From contig NZ_BDJE01000005.1 in the NCBI RefSeq assembly GCF_002117935.1, forward strand, positions 1-64,000: a stretch of DNA of 64,000 bases, read 5' to 3'. The notes beneath the pieces are model-generated. The model did no database searches, had not been told where the DNA came from, and saw only the letters and a list, made by a program, of their open reading frames with translations. The position numbers were made by a program, and so were the translations under genes. Origin of the DNA: Nocardioides sp. PD653-B2 (lineage in GTDB: Bacteria; Actinomycetota; Actinomycetes; Propionibacteriales; Nocardioidaceae). Shown in pieces: positions 8,730 through 16,154 of this stretch; the first letter of the stretch is position 1; every line of letters begins with the position of its first letter.

Positions 8730-9769
8730 GCAAGCAGCTCGGCGATCGTCCGGACCTCGTCCGGCGAGCGCAGGCTCAGCAGCAGCGTGGTCACGCCGGT
8801 CTCCTCCCACTGGGCCACCCGCTCCTTGACCTCACCGGCGGTGCCGATGATGTGCATGTCGTCGACCAGCTCGTCGGGGACCAGCGCGGTGGCCCGGTCC
8901 TTCTCGCCGTTCAGGTAGAGCTCCTGCACCTCGGCGGCGAGGTCCTCGTAGCCCATCCGTACGAAGACCTGGTTGTGGAAGTTCGCCTCCTTGGCGCCCA
9001 TCCCGCCCATGTAGAGCGAGATCGAGGGCTTGATCGCGTCGACCACGAGCTGCTTCTCCGCCGCGTCGGCCACCACCTGGAGGTGGCAGGTCGCGGCGAT
9101 CTCGAAGTCGGCGCGGGTGCGCCGGGCGCCGGGCCGCGCGAAGCCCTCGTCGAGCCACGGCTGGTACATCCCGGCCGACTTCGGCGTGTAGAAGATCGGG
9201 ATCCAGCCGTCGGCGATCTCGGCGGTCTGGGCGACGTTCTTGGGACCCTCGGCGCCCAGCCAGATCGGGAGGTCGGAGCGCAGCGGGTGCACGATCGACT
9301 TGAGCGGCTTGCCGAGGCCGACCGCCCCGGGGCCGGCGTACGGCAGCGGGTAGTGGGGACCGTCGTTGGTCACCTTCTCCTCGCGGGCCAGCACCTGGCG
9401 GATGATGTCGACGACCTCGCGGGTGCGGGCCAGCGGCTTCTCGAACGGCTGGCCGTACCAACCCTCCACCACCTGCGGGCCGCTCACGCCCATGCCCAGC
9501 ACGACCCGGCCGCCGCTGAGGTGGTCGAGGGTCAGCGCGTGCATGGCGATCGACGTCGGGGTGCGCCCGGACATCTGCACGATCGAGGTGCCGAGGCGCA
9601 GCCGCGAGGTCTCGCGGCCCCACCAGGCGAGCGGGGTGAACGCGTCGCTCCCCCACGCCTCCGCGGTGAAGATCGCGTCGAAGCCCGACTCCTCCGCGGC
9701 CGCGACGAGCTCGCCGACCCCGGCCGGGGGCTGTGCGCCCCAGTAGCCCAGCTGCAGTCCCAGCTTCAT
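8726..9769 (-). CDS. LLM-class F420-dependent oxidoreductase
   Basis: 347-residue luciferase-like monooxygenase-fold TIM barrel. It starts MKLGLQLGYWGAQPP and contains FTAEAWGSDAFTPL, LDHLSGGRVVLGMGVSGPQVVEGWYG and LPIWLGAEGPKNVA, all typical of F420-dependent oxidoreductases. It strongly resembles the member next to the OB-fold/ltp4/ltp3 genes in the mycobacterial cholesterol regulon. ATG 9769 is chosen for its GAAGGAGACGCG ribosome site. The longer frame to 9802 lacks one. The promoter lies at the shared KstR box 9828-9841, with a TAGGAT hexamer and a leader of about 50 bases. The substrate is unknown; reduction of a steroid enone or ketone is only a guess. Confidence 0.85.
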   Translation of the reverse strand: MKLGLQLGYWGAQPPAGVGELVAAAEESGFDAIFTAEAWGSDAFTPLAWWGRETSRLRLGTSIVQMSGRTPTSIAMHALTLDHLSGGRVVLGMGVSGPQVVEGWYGQPFEKPLARTREVVDIIRQVLAREEKVTNDGPHYPLPYAGPGAVGLGKPLKSIVHPLRSDLPIWLGAEGPKNVAQTAEIADGWIPIFYTPKSAGMYQPWLDEGFARPGARRTRADFEIAATCHLQVVADAAEKQLVVDAIKPSISLYMGGMGAKEANFHNQVFVRMGYEDLAAEVQELYLNGEKDRATALVPDELVDDMHIIGTAGEVKERVAQWEETGVTTLLLSLRSPDEVRTIAELLA

Positions 9770-9827
9770 CGCGTCTCCTTCTCGGCCCGGATGCGGGCTC
9801 ATCTCGGACGGGGTGCTTGCCCGATCC

Positions 9828-9841
9828 TAGAACGTGTTCTA
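9828..9841. promoter_or_regulatory. KstR operator, divergent F420-type oxidoreductase / OB-fold operon
   Basis: TAGAACGTGTTCTA matches TnnAACnnGTTnnA exactly and is a near-perfect palindrome. Both ends are TA and both serve as the beginning of a -10 hexamer: TACTTT to the right (9840-9845, leaderless start at 9852) and TAGGAT to the left. Confidence 0.87.
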
Positions 9842-9851
9842 CTTTCGGACC

Positions 9852-10814
9852 ATGCCACGCACTCTGTCAGCACCGGTCACCGTAGCCTTCGACTACACCC
9901 GCTCGACCGGTCCGGTCATCGGCCGGTTCCTCACCGGACTGCGCGACGGCGTCGTCGTCGCCGGCCGGACCTCCGACGGCGAGGTCGTCGTACCTCCGCT
10001 GGAGTACGACCCGGTCACCCACGAGGCGACCACCGGCTTCGTCGAGGTCTCGCCGGTCGGCACCGTCACGTCCTGGACGTGGGTGCCCGAGCCGGTCAAG
10101 GGCCAGCCGTTCGACCGGCCGTTCGCCTTCGCCCTCGTGACGCTGGACGGGGCGACCCGGCCGTTCTTCCACGCGGTCGACGTGGCCTCCCCCGACGAGA
10201 TCAGCACGGGGATGCGCGTGCAGGTGCGCTGGGCCCCCGAGCGGGTCGGCGCCATCACCGACATCGCCTGCTTCGAACCGATCGGCGACGAGGCCGACGC
10301 GCGGCCCGCCGGCGGGGGCCTCCTCGAGGACCACCTGGTGACCCGCGTCGTCACGCCGGTCTCGCTGGACTACCTGTATGCCGCGTCGCCCGAGGAGTCC
10401 GCGTTCTACCGGGGGCTCAACGAGGGCCGCATCCTCGGCCAGCGCTGCCCCACCTGCCAGAAGGTCTACGTCCCACCACGCAGCGCCTGCCCGGCCGACG
10501 GGACGCCGACCGCGGAGGAGGTGGAGGTGTCGCAGACCGGCACCATCACGACGTTCTGCATCGTGAACGTGCCGTTCCTGGGCCAGAAGATCGTCCCGCC
10601 GTACGTCTCGGCGTACGTCCTGCTCGACGGCGCCGACATCGCCGTGCTGCACCTGATCCTGGGCGTCCCGGCCGACGAGGTCCGGATGGGCATGCGGGTC
10701 AAGGCGGTGTGGAAGCCGCGCGAGGAGTGGACCTACTCCCTGGAGAACATCGACCACTTCGAGCCGACCGGCGACCCGGACGCGGACTACGACACCTACC
10801 GGCACCACCTATGA
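9852..10814 (+). CDS. OB-fold / zinc-ribbon (DUF35-type) protein paired with Ltp thiolases
   Basis: 320 residues with two OB-fold-like halves. A rubredoxin-like zinc ribbon near residue 197 is formed by GQRCPTCQKVYVPPRSACP. This DUF35 architecture is known to partner thiolase-like lipid-transfer proteins and position acyl-CoA for retro-aldol or thiolytic cleavage. Homologues in cholesterol regulons precede ltp4 and ltp3, as here. ATG 9852 is used: TACTTT followed by exactly 6 bases makes it leaderless, and the extra residues of a longer frame would lie inside the KstR operator. The cleaved substrate is unproven; C5-type or alternative side-chain removal is possible. Confidence 0.83.
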   Translation: MPRTLSAPVTVAFDYTRSTGPVIGRFLTGLRDGVVVAGRTSDGEVVVPPLEYDPVTHEATTGFVEVSPVGTVTSWTWVPEPVKGQPFDRPFAFALVTLDGATRPFFHAVDVASPDEISTGMRVQVRWAPERVGAITDIACFEPIGDEADARPAGGGLLEDHLVTRVVTPVSLDYLYAASPEESAFYRGLNEGRILGQRCPTCQKVYVPPRSACPADGTPTAEEVEVSQTGTITTFCIVNVPFLGQKIVPPYVSAYVLLDGADIAVLHLILGVPADEVRMGMRVKAVWKPREEWTYSLENIDHFEPTGDPDADYDTYRHHL

Positions 10815-10891
10815 ACCACCCCACGACGTTGCTCGCTGCGCTCGCAAGCGCCGCGAGGACCCCGGTTGTCGCAAGGAGATGTACGACATGA
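10811..10891 (+). CDS. Candidate 26-residue micro-ORF bridging OB-fold gene and ltp4
   Basis: An ATG overlaps the stop of the OB-fold gene (ATGA) and its own TGA overlaps the ATG of ltp4 (ATGA). It therefore fills the gap exactly and could keep ribosomes moving between genes. The peptide begins MNHPTTLLAALASAARTP and has no recognisable domain. Its centre contains GCTCGCTGCGCTCGC, a motif often found in actinobacterial palindromic repeats, so it may be repeat-derived rather than a selected gene. Confidence 0.3.
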   Translation: MNHPTTLLAALASAARTPVVARRCTT

Positions 10892-11955
10892 GAGACGTTG
10901 CGGTCGTGGGGTTCGCCCAGCGACAGATGGAGGAGTTCGACGGGTCGCCCACGTGTGTGGAGCTGCTCGTCCCGCTCTTCGCCGAGTGCTACGAGCAGAC
11001 CGGGTGGAACCGGCACGACATCGGGTTCTGGTGCTCGGGGTCCTCGGACTACCTCGCCGGCCGGTCGTTCTCGTTCGTGTCGGCCGTGGACGCGATCGGT
11101 GTGATCCCGCCGGTCAACGAGTCGCACGTCGAGATGGACGCCGCGTGGGCGCTCTACGAGGCCTGGCTCAAGATCCAGACCGGCGAGGTCGACACCGCGC
11201 TGGTCTACGGCTTCGGCAAGAGCTCGGCGGGCGTGCTCCGGCGCACCCTCGCGCTGCAGCTCGACCCGTACTCGATGACGCCGCTGTGGCCCGACACCGT
11301 GTCGCTGGCCGGCCTGCAGGCCCGGGCCGGCATCGACGCCGGCGTCTGGGACGAGCGGGCGATGGCCGAGGTCGTCGACCGGTCGCTGACCGACGCCGAG
11401 AAGAACGAGTACGCCATCCGCAAGGGCGGCTCCTCGGTCGACGAGCTGCTGGCTCGTCCGATGTACGCCGACCCGCTGCGCAAGCACGACTGCGCGCCGG
11501 TCACCGACGGTGCCGCCGCGATCGTGCTGGCGGCCGGCGACCGGGCCCGCTCGGTGGCCGACCGACCCGCGTGGATCTCCGGCTTCGCGCACAACGTCGA
11601 CCCGATCAGCATGGGCAACCGCGACCTCACCCGCTCGCCGTCGACGGCCGCCGCGGCGTCGCAGGTCGACCTCACCGGCGTCGAGGTGGCCGAGCTGCAC
11701 GCGCCGTTCAGCCACCAGGAGCTGGTGCTGCGCACCGAGCTCGGGCTCGCGGACGACGTCGCGCTCAACCCGTCGGGTGGGCCGCTGGCCGGCAACCCGA
11801 TGTTCACCGGCGGCCTGATCCGCCTCGGCGAGGCCGCGAAGCGGGTGTGGGACGGCAGCGCCGACAAGGTGCTCGGTCACGCGACCAGCGGCCCCGCACT
11901 CCAGCAGAACCTCCTGTGCGTCATGGGTTCCACTACCGAAGGAGCGCAGTCCTGA
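10888..11955 (+). CDS. ltp4: Thiolase-like lipid transfer protein, Ltp4-type
   Basis: 355-residue thiolase-superfamily protein of the SCP-x/Ltp class without the canonical thiolase CxS nucleophile motif. Stretches include VVGFAQRQMEEFDG, ALVYGFGKSSAGV, CAPVTDGAAAIVL and NPSGGPLAGNPMFTGGL. ATG 10888 is chosen over ATG 10879 because the AAGGAG ribosome site at 10873-10878 abuts the earlier codon but sits 9 bases before the later one. It overlaps ltp3 by one base (TGATG). Such proteins act as aldol lyases with a DUF35 partner, here probably the upstream OB-fold protein. The gene order OB-fold, ltp4, ltp3 is the same as in the mycobacterial regulon. Confidence 0.83.
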   Translation: MRDVAVVGFAQRQMEEFDGSPTCVELLVPLFAECYEQTGWNRHDIGFWCSGSSDYLAGRSFSFVSAVDAIGVIPPVNESHVEMDAAWALYEAWLKIQTGEVDTALVYGFGKSSAGVLRRTLALQLDPYSMTPLWPDTVSLAGLQARAGIDAGVWDERAMAEVVDRSLTDAEKNEYAIRKGGSSVDELLARPMYADPLRKHDCAPVTDGAAAIVLAAGDRARSVADRPAWISGFAHNVDPISMGNRDLTRSPSTAAAASQVDLTGVEVAELHAPFSHQELVLRTELGLADDVALNPSGGPLAGNPMFTGGLIRLGEAAKRVWDGSADKVLGHATSGPALQQNLLCVMGSTTEGAQS

Positions 11956-13118
11956 TGGGCAAGCTGCCTGCAGCCGTGGTCGGTGTCGGCCAGACCCACC
12001 ACCGTGCCAAGCGTGAGGACCTCTCGATGGCCGGCCTGTGCCGCGAGGCCATGGACCGCGCCCTCGCCGACGCGAACCTCACCCTCGACGACATCGACGC
12101 CATCGTGGTCGGCAAGGCGCCCGACCTCTTCGAGGGCGTGATGATGCCGGAGCTCTACCTCGCCGAGGCGCTCGGCGCCGTCGGCAAGCCGCTGCTCCGC
12201 GTGCACACGGCGGGATCGGTGGGTGGCTCGACCGCGATCGTCGCGTCGTCGCTGGTGTCGTCCGGGGTGCACAAGCGGGTGCTGACGGTGGCCTACGAGA
12301 AGCAGTCGGAGTCGAACGCCATGTGGGCGCTCTCGGTGCCGCTGCCGTTCAACATGCCGGTGCACGCCGGCGCGGGTGGCTACTTCGCCCCCCACGTGCG
12401 CTCGTACATCCGCCGCTCGGGAGCCCCCACCCACGTCGGCGCGATCGTCGCGGCCAAGGACCGGCAGAACGCGCTCAAGAACCCGTACGCCCACCTCCAC
12501 AACAAGGACACGACCGTCGAGTCCGTGCTGGCCTCGCAGATGCTCTGGGACCCGATCCGCTACGACGAGACCTGCCCGTCGTCCGACGGCGCGTGCGCGC
12601 TGGTGATCGTCGACGAGGACACCGCGAAGGCGTCGCCCAACCCGGCGTGGATCCACGGCACCGTGATGCGCTCCGAGGCGACCTCGGCGGCCGAGCGCGA
12701 CCAGGTGAACCCGCAGGCGTCGCGCGACGCGGCGGCGTACCTCTGGAAACAGGCCGGCATCACCAGCCCGATCGACGAGATCGACATGGCCGAGATCTAC
12801 GTGCCGTTCTCGTGGTTCGAGCCGATGTGGCTCGAGAGCCTCGGCTTCGCCGAGGAGGGCTCCGGCTGGAAGCTCAGCGAGTCGGGCGCCACCGCGATGA
12901 CCGGTGAGATCCCCGTCAACTGCTCGGGCGGCGTGCTCTCGTCGAACCCGATCGGAGCGTCCGGGATGCTGCGCTTCGGCGAGGCCGCGCTCCAGGTGCG
13001 CGGCGCTGCCGGCGAGCACCAGATCGACGGGGCGCGCAAGGCCCTCGGCCACGCGTACGGCGGCGGCTCGCAGTTCTTCGCGATGTGGGTGGTCGGCGCG
13101 GACAAGCCGACCTCGTAG
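11955..13118 (+). CDS. ltp3: Thiolase-like lipid transfer protein, Ltp3-type
   Basis: 387 residues, SCP-x/Ltp thiolase-like fold: VVGVGQTHHRAKRE at the N-terminus, RVHTAGSVGGSTAI near residue 85, CPSSDGACALVIVD, and NCSGGVLSSNPIGASGM with LGHAYGGGSQFFAMWV at the C-terminus. ATG 11955 shares one base with the stop of ltp4. Together with ltp4 and the OB-fold protein it probably forms a hetero-complex acting on a side-chain acyl-CoA. The proposed reaction, retro-aldol or thiolytic removal of a short acyl unit, rests on the family and on the KstR-controlled operon; no substrate is visible in the sequence. Confidence 0.83.
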   Translation: MGKLPAAVVGVGQTHHRAKREDLSMAGLCREAMDRALADANLTLDDIDAIVVGKAPDLFEGVMMPELYLAEALGAVGKPLLRVHTAGSVGGSTAIVASSLVSSGVHKRVLTVAYEKQSESNAMWALSVPLPFNMPVHAGAGGYFAPHVRSYIRRSGAPTHVGAIVAAKDRQNALKNPYAHLHNKDTTVESVLASQMLWDPIRYDETCPSSDGACALVIVDEDTAKASPNPAWIHGTVMRSEATSAAERDQVNPQASRDAAAYLWKQAGITSPIDEIDMAEIYVPFSWFEPMWLESLGFAEEGSGWKLSESGATAMTGEIPVNCSGGVLSSNPIGASGMLRFGEAALQVRGAAGEHQIDGARKALGHAYGGGSQFFAMWVVGADKPTS

Positions 13119-13152
13119 CCGGTACGGGTTCCCACGACGAGTGACGCCGGGC

Positions 13153-13169
13153 GTTCGCCCTCCGTGAAC
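13153..13169. promoter_or_regulatory. ClgR-like inverted repeat upstream of the XRE gene
   Basis: GTTCGC, 5 bases, GTGAAC forms an interrupted inverted repeat similar to the ClgR operator pattern (GTTCGC-N5-GCG..). It sits about 28 bases upstream of a TAGGGT hexamer (13197-13202) for the leaderless XRE gene. Autoregulation is likely but inferred. Confidence 0.5.
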
Positions 13170-13208
13170 GTTCGGCCTTCCCGGCAGACCAGGTCCTAGG
13201 GTCGCCCC

Positions 13209-13520
13209 ATGGGCGAGCTCATCGCGTTTCCGGCACCTGACCGCACTCCCCCTCCCGGGCCGGAGCCGCTCTGGCGCGAGGCCGTCGGGCGCGAGCTGCG
13301 CGAGGAGCGCCGTACGGCGGGCCGCACCCTCGCCGACGTCGCGGGCGCCGCGGGCGTCTCCACGCAGTACCTCTCCGAGATCGAGCGCGGCCGCAAGGAG
13401 CCCAGCTCCGAGGTGCTCGGCGCCGTGGCCGGTGCGCTCGGGCTGCGGCTGGTCGACCTGACCTCGCGGGTCACCCGCTCGATCGGCCAGATCTCCGGGC
13501 CGGTCTGCCTGGCGGCCTAG
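13209..13520 (+). CDS. XRE-family transcriptional regulator, ClgR/PopR-like
   Basis: 103 residues with one Cro/CI-type helix-turn-helix (about residues 25-85), including TLADVAGAAGVSTQYLSEIERGRKEPSSEVLGAVAGALGL split around the recognition helix. The YLSEIERGRKEPSSE signature is typical of ClgR-type regulators that control clp protease genes in actinobacteria. TAGGGT lies exactly 6 bases before ATG 13209, so translation is probably leaderless. A ClgR-like box lies upstream. Its likely former partner, clpP, survives only as a C-terminal fragment at 14290-14433. Its stop codon overlaps that of the convergent downstream gene. Confidence 0.75.
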   Translation: MGELIAFPAPDRTPPPGPEPLWREAVGRELREERRTAGRTLADVAGAAGVSTQYLSEIERGRKEPSSEVLGAVAGALGLRLVDLTSRVTRSIGQISGPVCLAA

Positions 13521-14293
13521 TAGCCCGGGAACACCTTCCGCAGGTCGTCCAGCGACACGTTGCCGGTGACCTGGACGCCCTCGGGGGTGAACTCCGGCTT
13601 GAGCCGTCCGGTGAGCAGCCGGGCAGCCGCCTCGGCCGGACCCTCGAACGTGGCCGTGGGGTCGCTCAGGTCGGTGACCACCGAGACCGCCTCGGTGACC
13701 ACGATGCCGCCGCCGGGGACCGCGACCCGGGCCTCCTCGGAGAGCTGGTCGGGCTTGGCCGCGAAGCCGAGCAGGAAGCCGAGCGGCCCGGCGTACAGCT
13801 CGAGCAGGAGCTCGGCGGAGTCCGGGTCGAGCCCGGCCTGCGGGTCGAGCCCGACGCGCACGTCCCACGCGTGGGCGGCGACCTCGTTGAGCCGCATGCC
13901 GAGCGCGACCACGAGCGGGACCGGCTCCGGCAGGAAGCCCATGTCGATCCGCAGGTCCGCGCGCTGCTCGGCCGTGAGTCCCTCGAGCAGCTCGACCAGG
14001 CGAGTGTCGTGCTCGATGAAGCCGGCCGCCTGCTCGACGGGGCTGGAGGCATCCCAGCGGGCCCACACGGCCTGGTTGTCCTCGACCTCGACCGGGAGCC
14101 CGGCCGCGGTGGCGATCGGCTTGATCGTGATCTCGGCGCCACTGCCGAGGTGCGAGAGCGCCTGGGCGACGGTCCACTCGGACGCGCCGCTCGGGCCTGT
14201 GAGCGCTGCGTCGGGCACCCCCGGGACGAGGGTGGCGAGCGTGTCGTGGTTGGCGCGCAGGGCCGCGATGGTGCGGTCGACGAGTTCGGTCAT
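13517..14293 (-). CDS. Maleylpyruvate isomerase-family mycothiol-dependent enzyme
   Basis: 258 residues. The DinB-like N-terminal bundle (MTELVDRTIAAL, SEWTVAQALSHLGSGAE) followed by VAAHAWDVRVGL and a C-terminal SCP2-like region is typical of the mycothiol-dependent maleylpyruvate isomerase family. The zinc ligands of true members would include the histidine in ALSHLGSG and that in AAHAWD, both present. ATG 14293 overlaps the stop of the clpP remnant (ATGA), so it was probably read as part of an operon with the upstream aldo/keto reductase. The real substrate is unknown: most members of the family are not maleylpyruvate isomerases. Confidence 0.75.
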   Translation of the reverse strand: MTELVDRTIAALRANHDTLATLVPGVPDAALTGPSGASEWTVAQALSHLGSGAEITIKPIATAAGLPVEVEDNQAVWARWDASSPVEQAAGFIEHDTRLVELLEGLTAEQRADLRIDMGFLPEPVPLVVALGMRLNEVAAHAWDVRVGLDPQAGLDPDSAELLLELYAGPLGFLLGFAAKPDQLSEEARVAVPGGGIVVTEAVSVVTDLSDPTATFEGPAEAAARLLTGRLKPEFTPEGVQVTGNVSLDDLRKVFPGY

Positions 14294-14433
14294 GCCGGGC
14301 CAACCACCCGGGCGCCTGCTTTCTTCCGGCTGTCGAGCACCGTGTCGACGACGCCGTACGCCACCGCCTCGGTCGCCGAGAGCACCAGGTCGCGCTCGGT
14401 GTCCTCCCGGATCTCCTGCGGGCGGATCTGCTC
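14290..14433 (-). pseudogene. clpP: C-terminal remnant of a ClpP protease subunit
   Basis: Directly after the aldo/keto reductase stop, and in the same frame, 47 codons read as a ClpP C-terminus: EQIRPQEIREDTERD, then LSATEAVAYGVVDTVL. There is no start codon, no Ser-His-Asp catalytic region and no N-terminal domain. The fragment ends in TGA overlapping the ATG of the downstream gene. It looks like the tail of a clpP that lost its first ~150 codons when the aldo/keto reductase gene arrived. This fits the ClgR-like regulator 0.8 kb away. Confidence 0.75.
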
Positions 14434-15345
14434 TCAGCGGAGGACGGCGAGCTCCTCGGGCGTGAGACCGATCCGGTCGGAGGCGAGGGCGGACTCGAGC
14501 TGCTCGACCGAGCTCACCCCGACGATCGGCTTCCAGCCCTTCGCCACCAGCCACGCGAGCACCACCTGCGAGGCAGGCACCCTGCGGTCCCGGGCCAGGA
14601 TGTGGAGTGCCGCCAGTCGGCTCGTCGTCCCCGGGTGGTCGTAGGCCTCCGGGAACGGCCGGTCGGCGCGGTCGTAGCTGCCCTGCACGAGGGGGCTGTA
14701 GACCCAGAGGTCGATCTCCGGGTGCGCCTGGAGGTAGTCGACCGTCTCGTCGGTCACGAACCCGAACCGGTGGTCCTTGCCGGGCACGTGCGCGCCCGGG
14801 CGCGGCTCGACGTACGACGTGGTGAGCTGGAGCGCGGTGTACGGCTCCACGCCGAGGCGCGCCGCGATCGACCGGGCCTGCTCCACCCGCCAGGTCGGGT
14901 GGTTGGACACGCCGAGCCGGCGTACGGCGCCGTCGCGGACCAACGCTCCGAACGCCGCCACCGTCTCCTCGAGGTCGGTCGAGCGGTCCTCCCGGTGCGC
15001 CCAGTAGAGGTCGATCGCGTCCACGCCGAGGCGCTCACGACTGCGCCCCGCCTCGCGCTCGATCACCCGCGCCGACAGCCCCTCGGGACCGCCGTCGTCG
15101 GTCGGCTCGACGCCCACCTTCGTCGCGATCACGAGCTCGGGGCGCAGCCCCGGGTTGGCCGCGAGCCAGCGGCCCAGGACCGCCTCGCTCTGGCCGCCGT
15201 GGCCGGTGGGCGAGGACCAGAACGAGTAGCAGTTGGCGGTGTCGAGCACCCGGCCACCCGCCTGCACGAAGCGGTCGAGCAGGGCGAAGGACGTGGCTTC
15301 GTCGGTGCGGGTGCCGAAGTACATGGTGCCGAGCACGAGGTCCAT
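14434..15345 (-). CDS. Aldo/keto reductase
   Basis: 303-residue (alpha/beta)8 NADPH-dependent reductase. The catalytic tetrad elements are visible: ASP in GGRVLDTANCYSFW, Tyr in the same segment, Lys in LVIATKVGVEP and His in DLYWAHREDRS. The C-terminal QVVLAWLVAKGWKPIVGVSSVEQ binds the cofactor phosphate. TAGGCT lies 7 bases before ATG 15345, so it may be leaderless. No KstR box is near. It reduces small carbonyls or sugars in general; no specific substrate can be named. Its stop abuts the clpP remnant. Confidence 0.85.
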   Translation of the reverse strand: MDLVLGTMYFGTRTDEATSFALLDRFVQAGGRVLDTANCYSFWSSPTGHGGQSEAVLGRWLAANPGLRPELVIATKVGVEPTDDGGPEGLSARVIEREAGRSRERLGVDAIDLYWAHREDRSTDLEETVAAFGALVRDGAVRRLGVSNHPTWRVEQARSIAARLGVEPYTALQLTTSYVEPRPGAHVPGKDHRFGFVTDETVDYLQAHPEIDLWVYSPLVQGSYDRADRPFPEAYDHPGTTSRLAALHILARDRRVPASQVVLAWLVAKGWKPIVGVSSVEQLESALASDRIGLTPEELAVLR

Positions 15346-15383
15346 TCGGACGAGCCTAGAAGGTCCGCGTAGGGTCCGGTCTC

Positions 15384-16154
15384 ATGATCGAGCTCCGCAC
15401 CCCCGCCCAGATCGAGCAGATGCGTCCCGCCGGCCGGTTCGTCGCCGACGTGATCACCGCGCTCTCCCGGGCCGCCGACGTCGGCGTCAACCTCCTCGAG
15501 CTCGACGAGATCGCGCACCGGATGATCACGGAGCGCGGCGCGGAGTCCTGCTACATCGACTACCACCCGTCGTTCGGCGCCTCGCCGTTCGGCAAGGTGC
15601 TCTGCACGTCGGTCAACGACGCGGTGCTGCACGGTCTCCCCCACGACTACGTCCTCCAGGACGGCGACCTGCTCAGCGTCGACTTCGCCGCGAGCGTCGA
15701 CGGCTGGGTGTCGGACTCCGCGCTCAGCGTCGTCGTCGGCACGCCGCGCACCGAGGACCTCGAGCTGATCGAGGTCACCGGGCGCGCCCTCGAGGCCGGC
15801 ATCGAGGCGGCCCGGCCCGGCAACCGCCTCGGTGACATCTCGGCGGCGATCGGCGGCGTGGCACGTGCGGCCGGCCTCGGCGTGAACCTCCAGTTCGGTG
15901 GCCACGGCGTCGGGCGGACCATGCACGGTGACCCGCACGTGCCCAACGACGGCCGCCCGGGTCGCGGCCTGAAGCTCAAGCCCGGCCTCGTGATCGCGAT
16001 CGAGCCGTGGTTCCTCCACACGACCGACGAGATCTACACCGACCAGGACGGCTGGACCCTGCGCAGCAAGGACGGCTCGCGCGGCGCGCACATGGAGCAC
16101 ACCGTCGCGATCACGGCAGACGGCCCGCTCGTGTTGACCGAGCGGGCCGCCTGA
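15384..16154 (+). CDS. map: Type I methionine aminopeptidase
   Basis: 256 residues, pita-bread fold metallopeptidase. Metal and substrate residues are visible: His in ESCYIDYHPSFGAS, Asp in DGDLLSVDFAASVDGWVSDS (two ligands), His in FGGHGVGRTMHGDP, Glu in IAIEPWF and Glu in GAHMEHTVAIT. It removes N-terminal methionine from nascent proteins. A TAGGGT hexamer (15370-15375) lies 8 bases before ATG 15384. The gene is convergent with and directly abuts cyp125 (16155). Actinobacteria usually carry two or more map genes; this may be a secondary copy, as it is not next to secY/adk. Confidence 0.93.
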   Translation: MIELRTPAQIEQMRPAGRFVADVITALSRAADVGVNLLELDEIAHRMITERGAESCYIDYHPSFGASPFGKVLCTSVNDAVLHGLPHDYVLQDGDLLSVDFAASVDGWVSDSALSVVVGTPRTEDLELIEVTGRALEAGIEAARPGNRLGDISAAIGGVARAAGLGVNLQFGGHGVGRTMHGDPHVPNDGRPGRGLKLKPGLVIAIEPWFLHTTDEIYTDQDGWTLRSKDGSRGAHMEHTVAITADGPLVLTERAA

